From: Bacteroidetes bacterium OLB11
GTDB lineage: Bacteria > Bacteroidota > Bacteroidia > Chitinophagales > Chitinophagaceae
Assembly: GCA_001567165.1 (NCBI GenBank)
Contig: LNFQ01000023.1
Coordinates: 1 to 64,000 of the forward strand
Direction of reading: 5' to 3'
Length of the DNA: 64,000 nt
In this document: piece after piece, positions 56,682 to 64,000 of the stretch
How the letters are laid out: each line of letters starts with the position of its first letter
Numbering within the stretch: position 1 is the stretch's first letter
Notes under the pieces: generated by a model
What the model was told of the DNA's origin: nothing
Seen by the model: only the letters and a program-made list of their open reading frames with translations
The model's database searches: none
Program-made: the position numbers and the translations under genes

Positions 56682-59600
56682 TTAATTTAAGCTTCGGAAG
56701 TCAACTGGAACAAGTCGGCTAACACCTGCTTCTTGCATAGTCACACCATAAATAACATCTACGCTTGCCATTGTTTGCTTGTTGTGAGTCACAATAATAA
56801 ATTGTGAATTGTCTGAAAACTTACGAATCATAGTTGTGAATTTTCCTACGTTGGCATCATCTAATGGAGCATCGACTTCATCGAGTACGCAAAATGGAGC
56901 TGGTTTAATTAAATAAATAGCAAACAAAAATGCTGCTGAAGTGAGCGTTTTTTCACCACCCGAAAGCTGTGTGATGGTGCTTGGCTTTTTGCCTTTTGGT
57001 TGTGCATATATTTCGATTGTTGTTTCAGCTGGATTGTCGGGATCCACAAGTTTCATATTACACATGTCATCTTCGGTGAATAAGGCTTGAAAAACATTTT
57101 TGAAATTTTCTTTTACTTGTTCAAATGTTTCTAAAAATTTTTGATTGGCTGTTGATTCTACTTCTTCAATTGTTTTTAATAAACTTTCTTTAGCATCTGT
57201 CAAATCCTTTTTTTGCTCTTGAATAAAATCATAACGGTTTTTCATTTCCTTGTACGCCTCTACGGCCATGGGATTTACTTCACCTAAATTTTCGATTCTC
57301 TTTTTTAATTTATCAACTTCGATACTTAAATTTTCAATCGTTTCATTTCCTTTTCTTTCTTCTTTTAAAACTTCATCTAAATCCATTTTAAACTCAACAT
57401 AAAGTCGCTCTCTCATTGAAGATAGATGCAATTTCATGTCATTGAGTTTATCTTTTATAGAGCTCAGTTGATTTTCATTCTGTTCTTTTTCTTTTCGTTT
57501 TTTGTGTAGAGCAGTTTCTCTTTCTGCAATTGTATTTCTGAAGTTATAAAATGCTTGGTCTTTTTCATTTAAAATTTTTTCATTGCTTTCTTTTGAGCTT
57601 AATTCTTCATGTAATTGTTGTTCGACTTCTTTTAGTTTTTCGCTAGTTTCTAAAGATTGTTTTTGTGTTTCTGTATATTGCTTTTGGTATTGAACAACTT
57701 TAAGGTTTAGGTCATCAATTTGTTGAGTGCGAATTGATTTTTCTTGCTTGATTTCATTGATGCGACTTTGCTGTCTTGTAATAATAACGGTTTGTTTGTT
57801 ATATTCTTCATTGGCTCGATTGTATTGAGCTTCTGCATTATGAAATATTTGTTGACTTTGTTGCAAATTGTCAAAAGCTATCGTCATTTGTTGTTTGATT
57901 TCTTGATGAACGCTTTGTGTGTTGGCTATTGCTTGTTTGATTTGGTTTAGTTGTTCATTTAGTTTTTCAATTCGCTCACTAGCACCTAAATTTTGATTAT
58001 TATATGTTTCGATTTTATGTTCAATTTGCACAAGGGAGTTTTCATTTTTGAAAAGTTCTTCTCTTGTTTTTTTGATGTTTTCATCCTTCAATTCTTTATT
58101 AAAACCAATGATTTGCTGTTGGGTTGAGCTGATTTCATTTTTGAGTTTTTGACATGTTTCTGAGAGGGATGCAATTTCATTTTTAAGTTTTTCTAAGCGT
58201 TGAGTACGCCCGATTTTATTTCCTTCAAAGAGTCCCACAGAGCCTCCATACAATTGTAATTTGGATTTAAAACCATTGCCTTCTTTATGAAGATAAACAT
58301 GATCGGTATCGTACTGCTCTTCTAAATTTTCTACGATAAAAACATTGTCTAAAAGTTGATGAAATAGGTTTGCATATTTTTCGTCAAATTGAATTTTATC
58401 AATGGCTTGTATTCCGTTTTGATTGCTTGTTTTGTTGCTGTTTTTTATTTGGGATAAAATGAAAAACCCGGCCTTTCCTTTTTTGTTTTCTTTTAATAAT
58501 TGAATGGCTTGAATAGCTTGAATTTCATTTTCAACGATGTAATAATTCAGGTATTTATCTAAATAAGATTCGATGGATTTTCGATATTCTTCATCTACAG
58601 TAAATGCCTCAGAAAGCAAGAGGGCATTGTGTTGCCATTGTTGATGTTTGTTTAAATATTTAATACTATCGGGGTACCCTTCAAGGCTGTCAACAAGAGA
58701 TTTAAGGAGATTATACTCATTTTGTTTGGAGTCTAATTTTCTGTTTTCGTCAATCAGTGAATTGCGTAAGGTTTCGAGTATTGATTGAGAATGAAGTAAT
58801 TTGGAAGTAGCTTCTTCTTGAATTTTTATGAGGTCATCTAATTGTGTTTTTTTAGTTTGAATCGATTCCGTTGTTTTTTCTTTTTGTTGATTTTGGTTTT
58901 CAATTTCTAATTTTCTTTTATTGATTTCATCTTCGTTTTGCTTGATTGAATTTTGAATATTATGGATTGAATTTTCAGAAACCGCCACCTTTTTTTCTGC
59001 ATCAAATTGGCTGATTTGTATTTGTTGATGTATCGTTCTAAACTTATCTACTTCTGATTTTTGACTATCATACACACTTCTCGCTTGATTCAAATTGCTG
59101 ACTAATTCTTCCGATTTTTGTTTCAGTTGTAATAAAGTATCTTCTTCGGTTAGTAATTTTTGGTCGGCATCAATAGTCGATTTTTTAAATTGTTCAATCT
59201 GCTGAGATGCTTCTGTTATTGAGTTTTCGATATTTTGACACAGCTCTTTGAGGTGTTGTATTTTTTGATTAGAAAGGCTTTTATTATTTTCTAGGCTTCT
59301 TAATTTTTCGATTTGAGCATTGAATGCTTTTTGAAGTGCATGAAGTTCTTCTTCATTTTTATTTAATAAAGTTTTTTGTGATTCTAAATCGGCATCTTCT
59401 TTGCCTATCAAGGCTTCTAAGGCAATGATTGTATCCACTTCATGTTGTTGTTGAATGTTGAGTGTTTGATAAGTCGCATTGAAATCTTCTAAGGATGCTT
59501 TTACAAATTCCACACTAACCTCACGATATTCATTTTTGATGGTATGGTATTTTTCAGCCTTTTTAGCTTGACTTTCTAATGTTCTTAAATTATTAGAAAT

Positions 59601-60192
59601 TTCAAAAAGTAAATCATCAATTCGGTTTAAGTCTTGTTCTGTTGCGTCTAATTTTTGCTTCGCTTCTTTTTTTTCGAGTTTTATAAATTGAAATTCCGGC
59701 GGCCTGTTCTAACATTCGACGGCGACTGTTTTCCTTGTCTTTAATAATATCGTCCACCATGCCAAGTTCGATTATCGAATAGCTGTCTGATGTTACGCCA
59801 GTATCTAAAAATAAATTGGTAATATCCTTTAAGCGACAGGTGACATCGTTTAGCTTATATTCACTCTCTCCATTTTTATAAAATCTTCTGGTAATGGTGA
59901 CTTCGCTGAAGTCGGTTGGTAATAAATTTTTTGTGTTTTCAAAGGTTAAAGAAACCTCGGCTAATCCGCTAGCATTCCGAGTTTTCGACCCATTAAAAAT
60001 CAAATCTTCTAAGTTGTCCGATCGTAGTGTTTTGATCTTATGTTCACCGATAACCCATCGAATGGCATCGACAATATTTGATTTTCCGCATCCATTTGGG
60101 CCAACAATTCCGGTAATTTGGTTATCTAAACGAATCGTAGTTTTGTCGGCAAAGCTTTTAAATCCTTTAATTTCTAATGACTTCAGTTTCAC
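56682..60192 (-). CDS. smc: Chromosome segregation ATPase SMC (frameshifted as sequenced)
   Basis: About 1169 residues after joining, normal SMC length. N-terminal head: MKLKSLEIKGFKSFADKT, Walker A GIVGPNGCGKSNIVDAIRW. Long coiled coil, the hinge around residues 510-680 (GYPDSIKYLN, KKGKAGFFIL, LQLYGGSVGL), second coiled coil, then the C-terminal head with the ABC signature QLSGGEKTLTSAAFLFA and Walker B APFCVLDEVDAPLDD. The frame breaks at eight T on the plus strand (59667-59674); seven restore YKTRKKEAKQKLDATEQDL. An essential gene in most bacteria, so a true loss is unlikely. Divergent from dnaB. Confidence 0.95.
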
Positions 60193-60736
60193 GTGTTCAA
60201 TAAAGTTTAAGTGTGTGAAGGTAACGAACTTATTTCGAGTTTAAACGAATGTTTGTATCTGATATTTGAAGTTGGAAAAAATGTGTATAAGTGCAATTTA
60301 ATTCACATTTTAATTGATTTTTTTGTGAAAATAAAGTGCTTAAAAATGATTTTTACTTTTAGGATTTATTTTTCCTAAAACTTATCAAATTATTTTATTT
60401 TAGTTTTAGAAAATGGATTTTAATTTTTTTTCTGCTTTTTTGAATTAAAAGGTTTCAAAAATGTCATTATGTATTCTTTATATTTATAACAAAAAAACGA
60501 GCCTTTAATTATTCTATAATTTTATAACAATTTAATGTGCATAATTTGAAAAAGGTGTGAATTATGATTTACTTTTGTTTATATCTTCAATTTTATCCAA
60601 AAATAATATGTATAAGTATGTGAATATAATGTGAGTTTATCTGAATAAATAATTGAACACTCTTTTCATTATTGCTCCTATTAAAAAATCTATATTCGTT
60701 TCAAATTCAAAAAAAAAATAATTTTCGTACGAAAAC
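60193..60736. other. AT-rich region between smc and dnaB
   Basis: About 540 bases between divergent genes, very AT-rich with long A/T runs. It contains near-matches to DnaA boxes (TGTGTATAA at 60281-60289, one mismatch), but no cluster. No gene, RNA or strong hairpin recognised. It should hold the promoters of smc and dnaB. Confidence 0.45.
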
Positions 60737-62343
60737 ATGGCATTGACAAATAAATATACAACTCGAACTAAGAAACCAGAAATACCTTCTTTGATTTATG
60801 GAAAAATCGCACCACAAGCGACAGAGCTGGAAGGGGCTGTGCTTGGTGCTATAATGCTTGAGCCACAAAAACTGGCTGAGGTATTGGAAATTATTCAATC
60901 TCCCGAATGTTTTTATTCAGATGCTAATCAACGTATTTATGCTTCAATTAGAAGATTATTTGATAAAGGAACACGAATCGATTTTATGACAGTCTGTGAA
61001 GATTTACGAAAAAACAATGAGCTGGAAATGGTGGGCGGTTCCTATTATGTCACAAGCCTGACAAGGGATGTTGTGAGTGCAACCCATATTGAGGAGCATG
61101 CCCGAATTGTGATGCAAAAATATATTTTGCGAGAACTTATTCGTATGAGTGGCGAAATCATCGGAGAGGCTTATGAAAACTCTTCGGATGTGTTTGACTT
61201 ATTAGATAAAGCTGAAACTAACCTTTATGAAATAACAGATAAGCATCTTCGTAAAAACTTTTCAAGCATCAACTCCATTTTATCCAAAACAATTCATGAA
61301 ATCGAACAACAAGCCAACAAAAAGAAGACTTGACGGGTGTGGCATCGGGGTATATCGATTTGGATAGAGTGACTTCTGGTTGGCAAAAAACAGACTTAAT
61401 CATTTTAGCTGCAAGGCCTGCCGTTGGGAAAACAGCCTTTGCCTTAAATTTAGTGATGAATGCAGCTTTGAACACAAAACAACCTACCGGAGTTGCCTTT
61501 TTCTCATTAGAAATGAGTGCAGGCCAACTTGTAAAAAGAATGCTCTCTGCTGTCACCGATGTGCCTCTCGGAAAAATCACAAAAGGGCAATTGGCAGAAC
61601 ATGAAATCGTGCAAATCCATCAACGAATGGGAAAGCTTGCTTCAGCTAATATTTTTATTGATGACCAAGCCGCTCTCAATATTTTTGAACTTCGTGCAAA
61701 ATGTCGAAGACTCAAACAAAAATATAATATAGGACTTGTCATTATTGACTATTTACAGCTTATGCAAGGCTCTATTGAAAAGGGTGGAAACAGACAAGAA
61801 GAGGTGTCTAAAATATCACGCGACTTGAAAGGATTAGCAAAAGAATTAGAAATTCCAATCATCGCACTTTCTCAATTGAACAGAGGTTTAGAAAGTAGAA
61901 AAGATAATGCAAAAATGCCTCAATTGAGCGATTTGAGAGAGTCAGGAGCTATTGAGCAAGATGCTGATATGGTTATGTTTTTATACAGACCTGATTATCA
62001 TGGCTTGGAAAAAAGCCCTGATGGTGATTTAGTCCCCGGTGAAACTTGGATAAATATTGCGAAGCATAGAAATGGAAAAACGGATGTCGTGAAAGTGCAA
62101 GCAAAACTTGATGTGCAAAGGTTTGAAGATATGCCGAATATTCAATCTTTTGCAATTCCAAATGAAGGGATGCCATCAACAGGTAATCCAAAATTTGGAT
62201 TCAAGCGCAATTTCGGTGAGGGACCTAATTTGGCTATCGAAGAGGGGTATGAAAAACGAACTTCTAAAGTAGATAATTATAAATTGGAAGATGATGAATT
62301 TAATCCAAAAAATGATTTTGATGAAGATGATCTTCAATTTTAA
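60737..62343 (+). CDS. dnaB: Replicative DNA helicase DnaB (frameshifted as sequenced)
   Basis: About 535 residues after joining. N-terminal domain: PPQATELEGAVLGA-type region (APQATELEGAVLGAIML), linker helix with SINSILSKTIHEIEQ. RecA-type motor: VASGYIDLDRVTSGWQKTDLIILAARPAVGKTAFALN (Walker A), FFSLEMSAGQLVKRML, IIDYLQLM (Walker B), LSQLNRGLESR, LSDLRESGAIEQDADMVMFLYRPDY. The acidic C-terminus ends DDLQF. The frame changes near 61319-61323 (five A; six would read NKKEDLTGVASGY). This site, C AAA AAG, would also permit a -1 ribosomal slip. Confidence 0.95.
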
Positions 62344-62468
62344 TCAATAAAATGAGATCATTTTACCCAACTTTTATTGTTAATTTAGTATCTTAACAGA
62401 AAATGGGATATCTCGTTTTAATATATATATGATAATTTATATATTTAGATAATAAAAAAAATAATGAT

Positions 62469-64000
62469 TTGAAACACTTTTTTTTAACTACATTTTTAAT
62501 TTTTTGTTTTGGGAATATCTTTTCTCAATCACCACAAGATTGCAGAGGAGCTATTCCAATTTGTCAAACAGTCTACCACCAAAATAATGCTTATTCAGGC
62601 GTGGGAACATTGAACGAACTGAATGCTGGTAATCAAGGCTGCCTTTCAACAGGTGAGAATAATTCTGTATGGTATATTTTTACTGCAAACACTTCAGGGA
62701 CTTTAGTTTTTACATTAACACCTAATGTGGTGAGTGATTATGATTTTGCAATATGGGATTTGACAGATATTTCTTGTAGTGAAATAAGCGGACAACTTCC
62801 TATCCGTTGCAACTTTGCTTCTTTAGCCAACTCTGATCCAGGTGGGCTTACAGGGCTATCAACTTTAATTCTTCAACCTGCAATCGGTGCAGGTGGTGGG
62901 TCTTTTAGTAGTGCAATTAGTGCAACCGCAGGTCAAACATTTGTCATGTTGGTCAATAATGCGTCAGGTAATGCAGCGGGATACACTATCGATTTTTCTC
63001 TTTCGACTTGTCAAATTGCAGACAATCAACATGCCACTTTTAAATCCATTACTCTTCCGGTTGGCTGTAATGCACCAAACACGTTAACAGCCCTTCTTTC
63101 AGAAAATATCAAATGCAATACGTTTGTTCCTAATGGAAGTGATTTTAGTCTAACTCCCGCTAATGCAACAATCACTTCGGCAGTTGCTAGCTCATGTGTA
63201 GCCGGTGGTGCTTTTGCCAATAAAATCATTATTAATTTTTCAAATTCTTTGCCTGCAGGAAATTATACATTAGCTCTTAAAAATGGTACTGATGGAAATA
63301 CGCTTTCTGATAATTGTACTAATTTTTCACCTGTTGGGACTTCAATTAACTTCACGGTTTTGCCTGCTTTAGGAATTAATATAGCTGCTTCTTTTGGATG
63401 CTCAGGCGTGCCGAGTGGTACAATTACAGCAACCAATATTGGTGGCACAGCTCCTTTTCAATACAAACTCAATGCAGGTGCTTGGGGAGCAAATAATTAT
63501 TTTACTGGATTAGCCGCAGGTGCTTACACAATTTCAATCAAAGATGTCAATGGATGTCAGAAAGACACCGTCGTGTCACTTGTGCCGGCTTCTCAAATTT
63601 CAATTAATTCAATTGCTGTTTCGAATCCAACTTGTTATGGTCAAAACAATGGAACCGCCACAGTCAACGCAAGTGGAGGAGCAGCTCCTTTATTTTATGC
63701 TGCCGGTATGCAAGCCTTTCAAGCAGGTAATACCCTGACTGGTCTAGGACCGGGGAATTATGTGATTACTGTAAAAGATGCTAACGGATGTACGAAAACC
63801 TCATTGATATTTTTATCGTCACCTGGCCAAATTTTAGTTAATACTTTAAACATCACTTCACCACTTTGCGGAGCTAATAATGGGAGTATTAGTTTGAGTG
63901 CTTATGGTGGCACGCCTCCTTTAAACTATGCTCTCAATGCTGGTCCTTATCAGTTAAGTGGGAACTTTAATGGCTTAGCTGCTGGGTCTTATACAATTCA
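62469..64000 (+). CDS. SprB-repeat surface adhesin, 5' part (runs off the window)
   Basis: At least 510 residues visible, starting at TTG 62469, which gives a good signal peptide (KHFFLTTFLIFCFGNIFSQ); no ATG fits. Residues about 20-180 form a domain with CRGAIPICQ, SVWYIFTANTSGTLVFTLTP and DYDFAIWDLTD, common at the start of gliding-type proteins. From about 300 the SprB-type repeats begin: CSGVPSGTITATNIGGTAPFQY, then AGAYTISIKDVNGC; PTCYGQNNGTATV, then GNYVITVKDANGC; and a third starting PLCGANNGSISLSAYGG. SprB is the mobile gliding adhesin of F. johnsoniae. A T9SS sorting domain is expected beyond the edge. No close promoter box. Confidence 0.85.
   Translation, partial: MKHFFLTTFLIFCFGNIFSQSPQDCRGAIPICQTVYHQNNAYSGVGTLNELNAGNQGCLSTGENNSVWYIFTANTSGTLVFTLTPNVVSDYDFAIWDLTDISCSEISGQLPIRCNFASLANSDPGGLTGLSTLILQPAIGAGGGSFSSAISATAGQTFVMLVNNASGNAAGYTIDFSLSTCQIADNQHATFKSITLPVGCNAPNTLTALLSENIKCNTFVPNGSDFSLTPANATITSAVASSCVAGGAFANKIIINFSNSLPAGNYTLALKNGTDGNTLSDNCTNFSPVGTSINFTVLPALGINIAASFGCSGVPSGTITATNIGGTAPFQYKLNAGAWGANNYFTGLAAGAYTISIKDVNGCQKDTVVSLVPASQISINSIAVSNPTCYGQNNGTATVNASGGAAPLFYAAGMQAFQAGNTLTGLGPGNYVITVKDANGCTKTSLIFLSSPGQILVNTLNITSPLCGANNGSISLSAYGGTPPLNYALNAGPYQLSGNFNGLAAGSYTI

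Noticed and set aside
60241..60730. Possible replication origin in the AT-rich smc-dnaB gap
   Set aside because: Only isolated one-mismatch DnaA-box-like sequences, no cluster, no dnaA gene nearby. High AT content alone is not evidence.

Overview
This is a 64 kb, AT-rich piece of a Bacteroidota chromosome. Diagnostic signs are gldF/gldG gliding genes, secreted proteins ending in type A and type B sorting domains of the type IX secretion system (T9SS), a SprB-repeat adhesin, an OmpA protein with thrombospondin-3 repeats, the parA-parB-DUF5683-dapB cluster, an atpDC pair with a very short epsilon subunit, and many exact copies of the Bacteroidota -7 promoter box TAnnTTTG. Family level cannot be decided by eye. 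No rRNA, tRNA, CRISPR array, prophage or complete insertion sequence was seen.

Layout. 0-4.1 kb (minus): Gfo/Idh/MocA oxidoreductase, RecQ, TerC. 4.4-10.8 kb (plus): IleS, a DksA-like protein, AtpD, AtpC. 10.9-16.5 kb: a glycosyltransferase, a polytopic membrane protein and a large T9SS cargo protein. 16.5-23.2 kb: RNase Z, Hsp20 behind a twin-palindrome operator, and a minus-strand operon parA-parB-DUF5683-dapB-zapA-polX. 23.7-31.7 kb: MnmA, a lipoprotein with a subtilase, a polyprenyl synthase, an OmpA-family protein, pyruvate kinase. 31.7-42 kb: GT2, serine hydrolase, lipoprotein, MORN-like protein, DnaX, a Cys-cluster protein, a possible GldM-C-like protein, ValS, FabH. 42.1-42.7 kb: an internally deleted IS3-family element. 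42.7-54.3 kb: PaaZ, GldG, GldF, a choice-of-anchor-L T9SS protein, bactofilin, a decayed stretch, PaaK-like ligase, S4 RNA-binding protein, AIM24 protein. 54.3-64 kb: copper P-type ATPase, SMC, DnaB and the start of a SprB-repeat adhesin that runs off the edge.

The content is mostly housekeeping (replication and segregation: dnaX, dnaB, smc, parAB, zapA; translation: ileS, valS, mnmA, rnz; energy: atpDC, pyk) mixed with surface and gliding functions (gldFG, T9SS cargo, OmpA, SprB repeats). Twelve genes, including essential smc, dnaB and dnaX, are broken as sequenced by single-base shifts, nearly all at A/T homopolymers. Most look like homopolymer-length errors, or less likely tracts read by slippage. 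One of them, the A10 run in dnaX with a stop codon just after it, has the layout of a true programmed frameshift giving short and long forms. Several genes have the -7 box only 4-10 nt before the start codon, suggesting leaderless or nearly leaderless mRNAs. I did not find a clearly new multi-gene system; the best leads are the dnaX slip site, the leaderless promoters and the hsp20 operator pair.
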